The notes beneath the pieces are model-generated. The model was not told the origin of the DNA. It did not search any database and saw nothing but the letters and a program-made list of their open reading frames with translations. Of a stretch of 64,000 nucleotides of DNA, positions 27,501 to 34,663 are shown piece after piece. Within the stretch, counting starts at the first letter, position 1, and every line of letters begins with the position of its first letter. The translations under genes and the position numbers were made by a program. Where the stretch lies: assembly GCA_014607495.2 (NCBI GenBank), contig CP053160.1, positions 9,424,001 through 9,488,000 of the forward strand, written 5' to 3'. Source of the stretch: Carposina sasakii. Taxonomy: Eukaryota > Arthropoda > Insecta > Lepidoptera > Carposinidae.

Positions 27501-29061
27501 TGTCGATCTACACTTCTTAAAGCAGCATCTTGCTCCCACAATATAACAATTCTGCTTCAAATTTAAGCGGTTATGCTTAGCCCTTATAACTAAAAACCTT
27601 CTATTATTCTGGTATTAACCTAGCTTTAGCAGTTGTAACCTATCTAACTGTGTATTTAACAGATTTTTAATTATCAAAATTCATTCGTAAATTATATTAA
27701 CATTTTCTTTGCATGCTAGCACATGGGAAGAGTTTTCTACAAACGTAAGTTAATTGACCCAAACAGAATTGTACACTTCTTATAGGTATATAGGTAAAAT
27801 AATTAATTATATTTTCTCAAAGTCCAATTAGTGGACTTGTAATGAAAAATATTAAAGTTTTTATGTGGTTAAGGCTGTTTTGTTTGAATGTTGATCAGAG
27901 AAATGTATAGGTCGTTCATATTTAAACGTTTGGAGTACGATTCTACTGAGATTTATGATTTTATGTTTTTGTTAAACTTTGACTTAACAACACACGCATT
28001 CTCTCAGGCGATAAGCCAGTAACTTGTCAATGATCATTTACATCTGACCTCGCCAAGGTAAACGTGGCTATGGGATTTTCTATCTGATCTTGCAGTCCTG
28101 CCTACCCTATTTCGGGAAAACAGCCGTGTATATATGTATGTATATCAAACGTTGTCAAGGACTTCATTGTGTGATAAACACAGCAGTTACAGTATTAGGC
28201 TTGACCATTCAAAATATATCCTTAGTATTAATATTAATCGATGTTTTCGTCAGGTTGCAGAACGCGCGAGCAGAAAAAGAGAGGGAGGACCTGCTGTCGC
28301 AGGATGCCCGCCGAAACTCATCGCAGCACATCACTACACAACCCACACCCAATAGGTAAGCGACCGGTTGCTGCGTCCAGCAGATACCCGTGATCTTGAT
28401 GAGGTCGGTCCATCTTCTTCTGGGTTGATTTTCCACGCTGCACTCGGAACCTACCTAAAATCTATCTCAATGTATACAATAATCTTTATCAAGCATTTGT
28501 TCATATTAATTTTTATCTTTCATTCATTCATTGAGTTTTTAAATGTTCTTGGGTTTATTACCAACTTTTTTGTCCGTGGTGCATTCAAGTAGCCTGCTAT
28601 ATGAATAGCCTGTATAATGGACGAGGCTCTGGAGCTAACAGCTTCAATACCTTTTCACAATCACTCGGAAATATTTCCGATTGGCGGAAGCCTAGCTGTA
28701 GTAGCCTCTTACCATGCACGCGAGACTTAATAAGCTAATTGGTGAAAAGTAAGTGTGTAATTTGCCAATTCGGTCACCAACCCGCCTGCCCAGTGTGGTG
28801 ACTATGGGCATAACCTTCTGTGGCAGTAGCCTTGTGGCGTGCCCTGGAGGAGGTCTACGTCCAGCAGTGGACTGCAATAGGCTGAAGAAGAAGAGAAGTG
28901 TGTAATTTGCACACTTGTGTCCAACCTCTTTGGATATAATTGGCGTGATGTATTGAGTAGTGAACAGAACAAATTATTTTAGGATCGTCGATTATTTGTC
29001 GCCAAGATCACCGTTGGATGCAGATGATGAACTGCTTCTGGAACTGTTGTTCAAGATGTAA
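3520..29061 (+). CDS. CAMTA: Calmodulin-binding transcription activator (CAMTA), 3' nineteen exons
   Basis: CAMTA proteins are nuclear transcription factors that bind DNA through a CG-1 domain and calmodulin through IQ motifs, linking calcium signals to transcription. Nineteen exons join in phase to 3576 nt, giving 1191 residues plus TAA. Counting from the first visible residue: CG-1 C-terminal half (1-72, with HRRCYWLLQ followed by NPDIVLVHYLNVPYPDD), acidic linker starting FFSEDEPDIN, a long Ser-rich activation region (about 89-460), TIG fold (about 468-545), ankyrin repeats (about 592-745), a second Ser-rich linker, and IQ motifs (about 1029-1125). The first CG-1 part and the start codon lie left of the window. 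All introns are GT-AG. Segments such as LAEQIIAAMPERIK and the order of domains agree with animal CAMTA. The domain call is firm; exact use of the exon at 19077 is the least certain point. Confidence 0.95.
3831..4090 (+). mobile_element. Complete tRNA-derived SINE with 14-bp target duplication
   Basis: The element is 260 bp. The head reads like a tRNA promoter: A box within GTGATAGCCCAATGGTTAAG, B box around GAGTTCGATACC. The body contains AGGGTAGGCGTCAGGCAGAC and AAAGAAACCATATTACGCCG, and it ends in GATGATG. It is flanked by the perfect duplication ATGTATCAAATTTA at 3817-3830 and 4091-4104. It sits in the first visible CAMTA intron, in sense orientation. Two more partial copies occur inverted to each other at 63413-63815. 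The ATG-type tail suggests mobilisation by an RTE-like LINE (inference). Confidence 0.85.
4905..5185 (-). pseudogene. LINE reverse transcriptase C-terminal remnant
   Basis: On the minus strand one frame encodes RWFGHVERMDERRLTNEIY and continues with GRGCPRRIYIDQIGDVLKKG before a stop. A second frame then gives RRACMNNLLNVDEAKEVCLE and WRSVVSAYPYGI. This is the usual C-terminal ending of an insect LINE polymerase (a GRP-type motif then WRSVVS). One frameshift or stop near 5025 and the missing catalytic domain make it a dead fragment within the CAMTA intron. Confidence 0.65.
5643..6026. mobile_element. Short TIR DNA element, family X copy 1
   Basis: The ends are inverted: TACAGGATGTTTTTTTG at the left and CAAAAATCATCCTGTA at the right. 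Copies with the same ends and interior are at 42557-42937 and 55412-55770 (inverted). All three keep an open ~40-codon frame reading inward from one terminus, here on the minus strand (about 5908-6021). The TA next to each end suggests a Tc1/mariner-type target, but that is inference. Confidence 0.65.
6221..6533 (-). mobile_element. Helitron-like non-autonomous element
   Basis: Read on the minus strand it starts TCTTCTACTATATAATAAAA after an A. It ends with a GC-rich hairpin region (CGCGGACGGAGTCGCG) followed by GGCGTCCACTAG and then T. TC at the 5' end, a 3' hairpin, CTAG, and insertion between A and T without duplication are Helitron hallmarks. No Rep/helicase ORF is present. The 3' end matches the larger copy at 43890-44681. 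Confidence 0.65.
6962..7042 (+). repeat. SINE/LINE tail repeat sharing 3' end with RTE-like LINE
   Basis: It contains CCCTGGGGGAGGCCTACGTC, then CAGCAGTGGACTGCAATAGG and (ATG)n. The core GGGGGAGGCCTAYGTCC is also the 3' end of the RTE-like LINE at 51906-53016, but the sequence upstream differs. Related copies: 7881-7973, 28771-28896, 38506-38612, 42381-42450, 48384-48625 and 49940-50203. Confidence 0.7.
7125..7389. mobile_element. Palindromic MITE, copy 1
   Basis: The 265-bp element is an imperfect palindrome along nearly its whole length. The left arm includes GGGTATGTTAAGCGAAAAGC and the right arm its complement GCTTTTCGCTTAACATACC. Inner parts TCGAAATCACATGTTTATTT and AAATAAACATGTGATTTCGA also pair. 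The ends read TACAG...CTGTA. A transcript would fold into a ~115-bp stem. No ORF. Confidence 0.85.
7881..7973 (-). repeat. SINE/LINE tail repeat, inverted copy
   Basis: This is a diverged reverse complement of the family at 6962-7042 and 28771-28896: AGTCCATTGCTGGACGTAAG, then GACACGCCACAAGG and ATCACCACACTGGG. The (ATG)n tail is lost. Confidence 0.6.
8063..8256 (+). mobile_element. RTE-like LINE, 5'-truncated copy
   Basis: The sequence corresponds to the last ~190 bp of the copy at 51906-53016, from CTAGAGTRGATACCACGTAT through GGGCTGTAAATGATGATG. It is flanked by the 10-bp target duplication ACAACTTATT at 8053-8062 and 8257-8266. It lies in a CAMTA intron in sense orientation. Confidence 0.85.
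8973..9075 (+). repeat. tRNA-like repeat head, diverged
   Basis: It has an A-box-like GGTAGCTCAGGTGGTTAGAG and a B-box-like GAGTTCAAGTCTC, then GGGTGATTTTTTTCATTTCT and TTAATAATATTTATAA. The tail matches the tRNA-derived family at 23823-24255 and 51780-53335. No good anticodon stem forms, so it is read as a SINE-type repeat rather than a tRNA gene. Confidence 0.6.
9558..9876. mobile_element. Inverted-repeat DNA element of ~320 bp
   Basis: The termini are imperfect inverted repeats of about 30 bp. The left contains CCATAGGTACTATTAGAGA (about 9581-9599) after CCTTCTATC. The right is TCTCTAATAGTACCTATGC then TTAATAGAAGGAT (about 9839-9870). The left arm carries an 8-bp insertion relative to the right. 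The interior is more GC-rich than its surroundings (about 9630-9720) and has no convincing ORF. The superfamily is not assignable. Confidence 0.55.
11279..11423 (+). CDS. CAMTA: CAMTA exon b (CG-1 domain end)
   Basis: The exon is 145 bp, phase 0 to 1, acceptor ACTTCCAG, donor GTAAGT. It encodes NPDIVLVHYLNVPYPDDNK and DKKEWTKDELVSQLKPM, the C-terminal part of the CG-1 domain. It is markedly more GC-rich than the flanking introns. Confidence 0.95.
11640..12190 (-). pseudogene. CR1/Jockey-like LINE 3' remnant
   Basis: On the minus strand at about 11945-12175 a frame reads RYKLISDKFLSDSL, is broken by a TAA, and continues as YSYTVYAVKLWNSLPHTIRD, CPTIDIFKRQVKAYYLSLP and stop. KLWNSLP...FKRxxKxYYL is the typical C-terminus of CR1/Jockey-type polymerases. 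Downstream (11640-11700) come AATAAAGAATAGAATAG-type repeats that suit a LINE tail. It is inactive and sits in a CAMTA intron. Confidence 0.6.
12191..13599 (+). other. CAMTA intron, nothing recognised
   Basis: AT-rich intron sequence before exon 13600-13646. Apart from a short SINE-like fragment near 12218-12245 (ACAGCCGTGTATATATGTAT) I see no gene, repeat array or structured element. Confidence 0.5.
13600..13646 (+). CDS. CAMTA: CAMTA exon c (47-bp small exon)
   Basis: Acceptor TTAATTTCAG, donor GTGAGT. Two bases complete a Phe codon; then FSEDEPDINSDLEIS follows and the exon ends in phase 0. The acidic FFSEDEPD segment directly after CG-1 is conserved in animal CAMTA proteins. Confidence 0.92.
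13921..14952 (+). CDS. CAMTA: CAMTA exon d (large linker and activation region)
   Basis: The exon is 1032 bp (344 codons), phase 0 to 0, acceptor TTTTTTTTCAG, donor GTAAGT. It starts GKMFQTAETVEAIVGQLMEK and continues QRAARAAALARQ, then a Cys/His cluster (CGCPDSTCQDSRTCAH, about 14026-14073). The rest is low-complexity, Ser/Thr/Gln-rich and acidic, ending ELEVLDPNTLTTHTL. This is where CAMTA activation domains lie. No fold is recognisable. Confidence 0.93.
15191..15446 (+). CDS. CAMTA: CAMTA exon e (TIG domain, first part)
   Basis: The exon is 256 bp, phase 0 to 1, acceptor TTATTTTAG, donor GTGTGT. It encodes SPEWAYPEGGVKVLIAGPW and continues through DQYTVLFDNFPVPSTLVQNG to LRCYCP. This is the first half of the IPT/TIG immunoglobulin-like fold. 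An alternative acceptor 12 bp downstream (CATTCCAG) would drop four residues. Confidence 0.95.
15776..15996 (+). CDS. CAMTA: CAMTA exon f (TIG domain end)
   Basis: The exon is 221 bp, phase 1 to 0, acceptor ACATTCCAG, donor GTAGTT. It encodes HEAGLAAVQVARGGRVISDT and VVFEYK, which completes the TIG fold, then a Pro/Ala/Ser-rich stretch and the helix LDFRRFTLLQRLHRLHSRLQ leading to the ankyrin repeats. Confidence 0.95.
16201..16470 (+). CDS. CAMTA: CAMTA exon g (ankyrin repeats)
   Basis: The exon is 270 bp, phase 0 to 0, acceptor CAATTTTCAG, donor GTGAGT. It contains the ankyrin signature GSTILHLAAALGYTKLTTVL and then NLSARDCDNCTPL, the start of the next repeat. Ankyrin repeats are a protein-interaction module in all CAMTAs. 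Confidence 0.95.
16471..17111 (+). other. CAMTA intron with a LINE-tail-like repeat
   Basis: The AT-rich intron includes ATTCAAATTCAAATTCAAAA at about 16630-16650 followed by TACTTTATTTGCACAAAA, a motif like the 3' end of insect LINEs. No other structure is seen. Confidence 0.45.
17112..17302 (+). CDS. CAMTA: CAMTA exon h (ankyrin repeats, continued)
   Basis: The exon is 191 bp, phase 0 to 2, acceptor CTAATTCCAG, donor GTAAAT. It encodes MVASAAGHVETAVVLARWSA then RAGHMRLAALLDRIHPPSRD, two helical ankyrin-like units, the second rich in Ala and Arg. Confidence 0.93.
17408..17622. mobile_element. Palindromic MITE, TTAA-type ends
   Basis: Arms of ~80 bp (17409-17487 and 17543-17621) are inverted copies with few mismatches, from GCTCGAGCACACCGGATGCG inward to GAACTGT/ACAGTTC. 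The loop holds a further ACGTCTATGCTTACGTCTAC block related to the arms. The right end reads CTCGAGCCTTAA. A terminal fragment at 41784-41808 begins TTAAGGCTCGAGCACACC. TTAA at the ends fits a piggyBac-type target, though the left TTAA here is degraded. It lies within a CAMTA intron and is GC-richer than its surroundings. Confidence 0.75.
17733..18322 (+). mobile_element. RTE-like LINE, 5'-truncated copy in CAMTA intron
   Basis: Highly similar to 52430-53004 of the copy at 51906-53016: it runs from ACGGTCAAACTAGGTAAG to the (ATG)n tail. The coding frame (about 17758-18219) keeps WAAFGKLRSLFVSKIPQSL and the GKRSVGRPPAR motif. It has a 3-bp deletion near 18185, and a Trp codon became TAG at 18218-18220. 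Candidate 9-bp duplication TGAATGACA occurs just upstream (about 17708) and directly after the tail, although about 20 bp separates the left one from the LINE. Sense orientation relative to CAMTA. Confidence 0.8.
18388..18525 (+). CDS. CAMTA: CAMTA exon i
   Basis: The exon is 138 bp, phase 2 to 2, acceptor GTGTTTCAG, donor GTAAGA. It encodes LSQKGRAGSLESNLVKRPSI then DSGINMADAFRSSSAIDK. The KRPSxDSGI motif is a conserved piece of the CAMTA linker after the ankyrin repeats. Confidence 0.93.
18733..18827 (+). CDS. CAMTA: CAMTA exon j
   Basis: The exon is 95 bp, phase 2 to 1, acceptor AATATTCCAG, donor GTAAGT. It encodes WERSMSLPLDSDTSEDSLGD then TKIGRRMDFAL, a Ser/Asp-rich linker. Reading through the donor meets a stop within 9 codons, so splicing is needed. 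Confidence 0.9.
19077..19325 (+). CDS. CAMTA: CAMTA exon k (weak acceptor)
   Basis: The exon is 249 bp, phase 1 to 1, donor GTCAGT. It encodes a Lys/Ser-rich linker (ISQINVSSKSLNEKGKTSSP) ending EASSSPSPPPTNAG. The only acceptor that keeps frame with both neighbours is ACATTAG at 19070-19076. It is preceded by a run of A rather than pyrimidines. An AG seven bases upstream leads to a stop. Without use of the 19326 donor the frame ends TAG at 19346-19348. Confidence 0.8.
19326..20739 (+). other. CAMTA intron, 1.4 kb
   Basis: It begins with an in-frame read-through tail and an AATAAA at 19420-19425. The segment about 19900-20400 is less AT-rich than normal for this intron but every frame is broken by stops. 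I see no exon in it that would fit the phases. Confidence 0.5.
19420..19425 (+). promoter_or_regulatory. Possible intronic polyadenylation signal
   Basis: AATAAA lies 72 bp after the in-frame TAG that ends exon k if its donor is not used. Such a site could make a CAMTA form without the IQ motifs. It is a six-base match in AT-rich DNA and may be chance. Confidence 0.25.
20740..20807 (+). CDS. CAMTA: CAMTA exon l
   Basis: The exon is 68 bp, phase 1 to 0, acceptor AATGTTTCAG, donor GTATTT. It encodes GEQDDRVFTLAEQIIAAMPE then RIK, a strongly conserved helical segment before the CAMTA IQ motifs. Confidence 0.95.
21123..21262 (+). CDS. CAMTA: CAMTA exon m
   Basis: The exon is 140 bp, phase 0 to 2, acceptor ATATAATTAG, donor GTAATT. 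It encodes NESTSLLSGCGMDTGGGGED then MTPLLDDNTTFNSEFSFEFC, an acidic, aromatic linker. Confidence 0.92.
21615..21775 (+). CDS. CAMTA: CAMTA exon n
   Basis: The exon is 161 bp, phase 2 to 1, acceptor GTGTACCAG, donor GTACGT. It encodes a Ser/Pro-rich stretch (SSGSVSPGSALSPPPPSPRS) then LQEFLNATTHFSNLTLN, the run-up to the IQ region. Confidence 0.92.
22191..22327 (+). CDS. CAMTA: CAMTA exon o (IQ motifs 1 and 2)
   Basis: The exon is 137 bp, phase 1 to 0, acceptor TTCCATCAG, donor GTAAGA. It encodes ELYSAAITIQKAYRQYRGRQ, a textbook IQ motif (IQxxxRxxxRG-like), then AAAAITIQNCYRRYKQ, the beginning of a second. IQ motifs bind calmodulin. Confidence 0.96.
22641..22738 (+). CDS. CAMTA: CAMTA exon p (IQ motif 3)
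   Basis: The exon is 98 bp, phase 0 to 2, acceptor ATTGTTCTAG, donor GTAAGG. It encodes FAYLKQMHAAATVIQRGYRS then MQARRMAANNPFK, the next IQ unit. Confidence 0.95.
22788..22870 (+). repeat. SINE-like fragment ending CAGCCGTGTATGTAT
   Basis: It contains AAACGTGGCCGTGGGATTTC and AAACAGCCGTGTATGTAT. Related pieces lie at 28050-28145 (the longest), 2486-2545, 8665-8690 and 12218-12245. They look like 3' ends of one interspersed family that is otherwise unassigned. Confidence 0.5.
23049..23123 (+). CDS. CAMTA: CAMTA exon q (IQ region)
   Basis: The exon is 75 bp, phase 2 to 2, acceptor TTTGTTAAG (a weak pyrimidine tract), donor GTAAGT. It encodes RTYSQRRQNQAARKIQQFMR then QSKIK. The phase match and the AARKIQQFMR motif of CAMTA support it. 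Confidence 0.93.
23823..24255. repeat. Convergent pair of tRNA-derived repeats forming a ~120-bp-arm hairpin
   Basis: The left copy (tRNA-like part 23864-23936, minus) and right copy (24138-24210, plus) are near-perfect inverses. They carry an A box near GGTGGCTTAGTAGTTAGAGC, a B box GGGTTCGATTCCC, and the tail GAGGAATTTTTTCCATTTCT. The acceptor-like stem and the T arm (GTGGG/CCCAC) pair, but the anticodon stem does not, so these are not working tRNAs. The ~190-bp spacer is the middle module of the same family, which recurs at 53027-53225 in copy B. Confidence 0.8.
24744..25012. mobile_element. Palindromic MITE, copy 2
   Basis: 269 bp with the same ends and arms as 7125-7389: TACAGGATGTAACAG at the left and GTTACATTCTGTA at the right. 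Both copies of the GGGTATGTTAAGCGAAAAGC arm are preserved. Lies in a CAMTA intron. Confidence 0.85.
25481..25637. repeat. Small nested inverted repeat
   Basis: Outer ends ATTCCACTATGAT and ATCATAGTGGAT are inverted. Inside, TAGGTGACTG pairs with CAGTCACCTA, and GGTGATCA repeats. It may be a short MITE. No relatives were seen in the window. Confidence 0.4.
26445..26555. mobile_element. Palindromic MITE, copy 3, half element
   Basis: Begins TACACGGTGTAACAGAAGTG and GTATGTTAAGCGAAATGC like the family, runs to ACTCGAACCCACATTTTTTT, and then loses similarity. The right arm is missing. Confidence 0.65.
28050..28145 (+). repeat. SINE-like 3' end
   Basis: It contains AAACGTGGCTATGGGATTTT, GATCTTGCAGTCCTGCCTAC and GGAAAACAGCCGTGTATATA, then GTATGTAT. 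This is the longest copy of the family also seen at 22788-22870. It ends ~110 bp before CAMTA exon r. Confidence 0.5.
28254..28355 (+). CDS. CAMTA: CAMTA exon r
   Basis: The exon is 102 bp, phase 2 to 2, acceptor GTTTTCGTCAG, donor GTAAGC. It encodes LQNARAEKEREDLLSQDARR then NSSQHITTQPTPN, a charged helical C-terminal segment after the IQ motifs. Confidence 0.92.
   Translation, partial: VAERASRKREGGPAVAGCPPKLIAAHHYTTHTQ
28771..28896 (+). repeat. SINE/LINE tail repeat
   Basis: It contains CGGTCACCAACCCGCCTGCC, AGTGTGGTGACTATGGGCAT, then GTCTACGTCCAGCAGTGGAC and TGCAATAGGCTGAAGAAGAA. Diverged copy of the family at 49940-50203, in the last CAMTA intron. Confidence 0.65.
28983..29061 (+). CDS. 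CAMTA: CAMTA last coding exon with stop
   Basis: Acceptor AAATTATTTTAG, phase 2. It encodes IVDYLSPRSPLDADDELLLE then LLFKM and TAA at 29059-29061. The short acidic, leucine-rich C-terminus closes the frame with a total of 3576 nt. Confidence 0.92.
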
Positions 29062-32000
29062 TCAGAAAGCGTTGCAGCATCATTCGGAAACCACCGGCCT
29101 GTGTCAGTTCACTGGACACATGAGTCTCTCAAGACTTTCTATTGAGTAGACCTTGCTCTTAAGTTACCTTTATGATTATGAATTTCATCCTATTAACTTC
29201 CATATCGTAAGACTTGTTTGAATCACAGTAGACAGCTAAAATATCATCAACATAGATTTAGATAATATCTCGTTAGAGTTGTGAAGACTCGGGCCTTGTC
29301 AATACAGGGTGTAACTAAAGGGGTATGTTGAGCAAAATGCAATGAAAATAGACTACTATAAGGAACCTATGAATCACATGTTTAATTTTAAAGATTGTGT
29401 GATCATTCCCGAGTTGTTCAGGTCCATACCGTCTGGAAAAATAAACATTTGGTTTCAAGTTTCAAATTTCGATAGTAGGCTATTTTCGAGGCGTTTCGCG
29501 ATAAGTAGCAATAGTAGGTACCCCTTTATTTACAACCTGTATACATTTAAATTTTTGTCTTTTCGAATTTATTTACTGTTACAATTATGTAAATTGGTGA
29601 AGCTTTTCCTATGGAAGGTTTGTTTCAAACGTTGGTGTTCATGTGTTCTTTTTTATCGGCTCTACCTTATATGGAGGCTGGAGATTTTCCACGCGGGTTC
29701 ACTGCGTAATGGCGGATATTTTAATTGTCACAATCTTTCATGATATTGTTTAAACACCCGTCGGGACCCTATGCCATCAGAGTCCATGCAGGAAGTATAG
29801 TGAACTAAATGTTGGTATATGTTTTAGTTTTCAGGTGACTTGTCAGAGTTCAGATTAAATTCCCCTTTTTACTTTAACTCTTCAGGTCATAGACAGGGTG
29901 GTTTAGTATAAATTTATCGTATTTTAATTATATTTTCATAAGGTATTTTTGAGATGTTTGTTTAGAACACTTATTGGAATTAATATTTTTGAAATTTTCG
30001 AAAACGTGACAAAATTACACCATAGGGTTTGCGTGAGCATTTAAATGATTTAGGGTGAGGCCACCGTTTCGTGGGAAGTCGGCGATGTATTATGTTGTTT
30101 TTCGACGGAGTACGTAGGTTTTCTCCCAGCGAATATTGAAGTGTAGGTTAAGTACAAATTCAATTTATTAAAGCCACTGTTCTTATAATGTAGTTGCACC
30201 TAGCGTTAAATACAATCAACCCGATGAGCTGTGAGTATTTTGAGATTTTATCGTATATAAGGAAAAAGTTTAAAATAATTATGCGATTAGTTTACCATTG
30301 GTCGAAGTACTGTATAGGTTCCATTCCAGCCTAATTAGGTTAATTTTTAGTCTACGCAGTGAGCCTTAGGAATCATCGAAAATATATTTCTTCCTTACTA
30401 ATAAACAAAAGCAATTTTCTCTCAGCGTTAACTAGTCCTAGTAACAGTCTATGAGAAAACTTTCTCTGTATTGATTGACCCTAGCAAATATGTTACAGTT
30501 GTTCAATGTTAATAATGGGCACATTAAAACATCGAAAAAAAAATGTAAATACTACAAACACAAACAAACAGATATGAAGTAAGTCTGTGTCCATCATTTA
30601 CCTTGTCTAACTGTACTACTACGGATAAAAAATACACAGTTCCCCATGGTAGCAGTCTTTGATTACATGTCAAAGAATTGTCTTCGACTATTTATTGTGT
30701 GGGAAACTTTCAAGTTTTGAAATATTTCCTATATTTTCCATTCATAATTATTTTAATTGGTCGAAGGCCATACTAAGACTGTTCGATTAAGACATTGCGA
30801 GATGTTTGAGTATAATTTATTGTTCTGTGGTAAGTTCGTTTATTAGTAAAGAGGTTTCTATGTTTTTTGCGATAGAAAATGAAGTCATTTCTAGACTAAT
30901 AGACTTCTTTTACGTTGTTATAGTTAAATTTACTGTTTCAGTATGTTATTGATTTGTGTATGCCATCCCTAGTTCCTACTTTAAAAGTTATGAATTCTCC
31001 AAATTTAATTAAAATTAGTTTAGGGTTTTTTCTTTTAGATACTTCTTGAAGCTAAATGCCATAATTATATAGCATTCATGAAAAAATAAGGTTGTGCACC
31101 ATTTAAATATAGACATAAACTACCTAAATATTCCCTTTTTCTGAATTCTCTGATATTTTAACGTAGCATAGACTATAGATTAAGATACCTACTAGAAGTA
31201 CATAGCTTAATAAGACGACGAGCAGCCGTCGAGATATTTTCGATTCGTATTTTTATAAAACAAAAGTTACGAACGAGATTGCTTTGCTTGTGCAGGGCCG
31301 TGGATCAGACGATTGGGATGTTAATTTCAACCTCTACTATTGTTCTGTTTTTCTGGTACTTTGAGTATTTGTTGTTCAAAATTTATCCCAATTTTTTATT
31401 ACTCTAGTTGCCTAAGTTTTATTTTTTATTGTTGGATTGTTATGTTCGTCTATTTCTATGGTTATAATGTGTTTTAAAAGGCCCGTTGTTGGCATTAGAA
31501 GGTACGTATGGCTGATTCTATACTTAACAATTTTCCGGTAAGAAGGTGAGACACGTTGACTGAGTGAGTTTAGGGAATAAAGTTTGGATCACTATCAAAG
31601 TATAGGTATAATGTTGTAGATAGTATAAATTTTACTTATGGGACTGTTATTGGTTATTGATGGTGTATACAAAAGAAAATTGTTAAGAATACTCCAGCGC
31701 ACAGCAAAATGAAATTCAGATTGAGACTAACCGTCCATATGTGGCGGCTTTTGCACCCTCTGGTGGCAGCAAGCAAAAGCCGCGGTACTGGGTGCAAGCG
31801 TGAAGTTTACGTCAGCTTTAGATAAGTTGGATCTACACTGGGCGATAGATAATCATAGCTGCTGAGGCAACCTGTTTGTAATATGAGCATGGAAAATTAA
31901 TGTGTTTTCTTTCTGCGATACTTTCGAGCGTGTATCGTCTAGTCTAGATCCAATTCGCTTGCGATAGGAGCACCCGAGGGCGCATGTAAACAACATGTAT

Positions 32001-34663
32001 ATTTTATATTTTTGGATCGCTAATTTTAAGATGTTATATTTATATATGTATATGTAGTGGAGGCGGATACATACCAGTATTTCGAAAGTATTGCGCCAAA
32101 AGTTTTGATGTATTGATTTTCCATAAACGTTATTATCTTGTTATTTTTGGGTATATAGTTCGTTTAGCTAGTGGTCATGCGTATATATTTTTGGATAACG
32201 TGCACAGTCGCTTCAGATTCGCCAAATATATAAAAGTGTCGTGGAAAAATGTGGGAAAAAAAAGTATTTTTAACGTAACTCAAACCTCTGAAAGCAATAA
32301 TATTTTTGTGGTGAGACCTCCGTAAAGTATTTTATTAATCCACGCAATAAAATGTCACAATATATAAATAGATGCTTTTAGAGCATTTGTGAGTGTGCTA
32401 CAATTTAATCATTTACTTTGTTCTTGATTTTGTCTTATATTACTCGTATTTCGGAATGTTATGAAAACTATGATGAATAATATAACTATCTTCACGTGGA
32501 TCAGAGTCTTTTAATAAGGTCATAAAAAAGAATAAGTTATTGACCATTTTAGTAGCTCACTTACATTATGCCATAGTTTGACCACAGCTAAAACATAGTG
32601 CACTAGAAGTAGACAGTAGTTAGATAAAATTACTACTTATATATGAAATAATAAATCTTGAAATCTATAATAATACATAGAAATAAAATAAAAATTTAAC
32701 TACATAATACTTTTTATTATTATATTCTAAGAGGCTTGTTCACACATTTTAACTTCATTATATAGTAAAGAGTACTTTTAAGACTAAATGATAGTATGTT
32801 ATTATTATAAATAAAGGTACTGGATTGATTGATGAACTAGTGAGATAAAGTTGGAGTTATTTTTTTGAGTTTTGTGTAAAAGACAAAATACGTCTTTGCT
32901 ATAAAATATTGAAATAAAAGCCTTAAGTTAAAACGAAAATTTATACTGTAGTTTTATTGCGATTAAAAAAAGATTAAGAGCAATGAACTCTTTAAGGAAT
33001 GCCTTTTGTAATTTTTTTTTGTAATTTATTTAATTAAGTACTTATAGAATATTTTTAAATACCAAATAAATATTTCTTAAATTACACCATTACACCTTAT
33101 TTTCTTTGTTATTTCTGCCGGGATTTTAATATATTTTATTAACGGAAGACGTATTTTGACTGGAATATTTTTATTACTATTTATTGCCAAAGGCGGTGTT
33201 ACTTTTTAATGTGATATGAAAAAGCAAAATGGTTGATTTAATGCATCTAATAAGATTTTATTTTATTGTGTAAGCAATGAAATTGTATTATTTACTGTTA
33301 TTAGTAGCTTAAGCTTGCTTACATTTTTTCTGTATTTTTAGAGAATAATATTATTTGTAATAATCAAAATAAGCCTGCCTAAAGTATATTGCATATCACT
33401 TAGATAAATACTTATTGAAGATTTGGCAATGCATTATAAGAAGTTTGTAATCTGTTATCGTATGCTAGATTTGATTATTTATTCTATAAGTATTATTTAT
33501 TTTAGCAACTATCAAATTAAAATAAGGTTGTAATATATAAAAAAAAAATCCCACCAAAAATATTTTCATGTGAAATGTTGGCAAGACGAGACCATAAAAT
33601 AGCTCACACTGTTAAAAATTCAAATTATCTACTTCACTTACCCACGAAATTTTAATTTTCCAGGGCTGATCTACAGTTAGTTTGGGAAAAAAATCTGGAT
33701 TTTTTTATATCAATTAATACTTAAGTAGGTACTTATAGTAGTTACGCAATTGAAATCTTTTTATCTGATATGATCGAATTCCAAGTTACAGGAGTTCACA
33801 AAATAAATAAATCTTCGAGAAAAGTAGATTACGCTTACGCTTGGTACTTTACGCTACACTTGTCTTGACCCTAATGCCCTAAGGCCCTACAGCTGGGTTC
33901 ACATGAGCCTAAAATGTTACAACCTTTAATAAATTACAGTAGTTTAATACACACAGCTTAATAAATAAGTTATTATTATTGTATTATAGTAAACTTTATA
34001 ATCTTATCGATATGTATTTGAACGCAGGCGTTAGTTTTATTTTTTACGCATAAGAAAAGATGTGTACTGCCAGTTTCAAACACCAAAAGAGAGTGAAAAT
34101 GAATGTGAAAAAGCGAAAAGAATGTGCTATGTCCATTTAAATATAGAGTAATATGTATTTTATTATTTAAATGATTGAAATCGACATAAGAAAACTTCAT
34201 TTCGGTATAAAATTATTGTCAACAAGTTATAGGTACATTGGGATAAAGAATGATTCATGAAAATTTTAAATACATTTATTTATGCATATTTTTTGTATGC
34301 TGATAGCATTTTTAGAATGATCCAGAAGGCACTTTTTATGTTTTTTTTTTGTAAATTTGTTCCAAAAATAAAATCAATTTGATAACAACTCACCTACTCG
34401 TAGATTTCTGTGACACGTTTTTAAATTATTAGTTTGTATGGTATACTATACATATTTATGATTAATTTAAATACGATTACGAAATTCTGTAGACTATAAT
34501 TTGAATTGATTTTAGTAGTTCTAGCATTCTGGATTGTCTTATATTTTGAGCTTTCGTAGGACAGTTTTAAGTATAAAATTAATATTTTTGTCAAAAAAAA
34601 AATCTAATATCAACTGTCTTTGCTTATAGAATTCCAACAGTCACTTTTTCGGTGACCTCGGCT
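29062..34663 (+). other. CAMTA 3' flank, possible long 3' UTR
   Basis: No ORF of interest. One palindromic MITE copy (29303-29541) starts 242 bp after the stop. The rest is T/A-rich with several AATAAA hexamers, for example near 32811 and 32912, but none can be chosen as the real polyadenylation site from sequence alone. Where the transcript ends is unknown. Confidence 0.4.
29303..29541. mobile_element. Palindromic MITE, copy 4
   Basis: Starts TACAGGGTGTAACTAAAGGG and ends TTACAACCTGTA. The arms AATCACATGTTTAATTTTAA and AATAAACATTTGGTTTC are more diverged than in copies 1 and 2. If the CAMTA 3' UTR extends past it, the mRNA would carry the hairpin. Confidence 0.7.

Larger units (their letters stand above)
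23124..28253 (+). other. CAMTA intron, 5.1 kb
   Basis: It holds the tRNA-like hairpin (23823-24255), palindromic MITE copies (24744-25012, 26445-26555), a small inverted-repeat element (25481-25637) and a SINE-like end (28050-28145). The stretches 23130-23820 and 26560-28040 are AT-rich with nothing recognised; no extra exon fits phase 2 to 2. Confidence 0.6.
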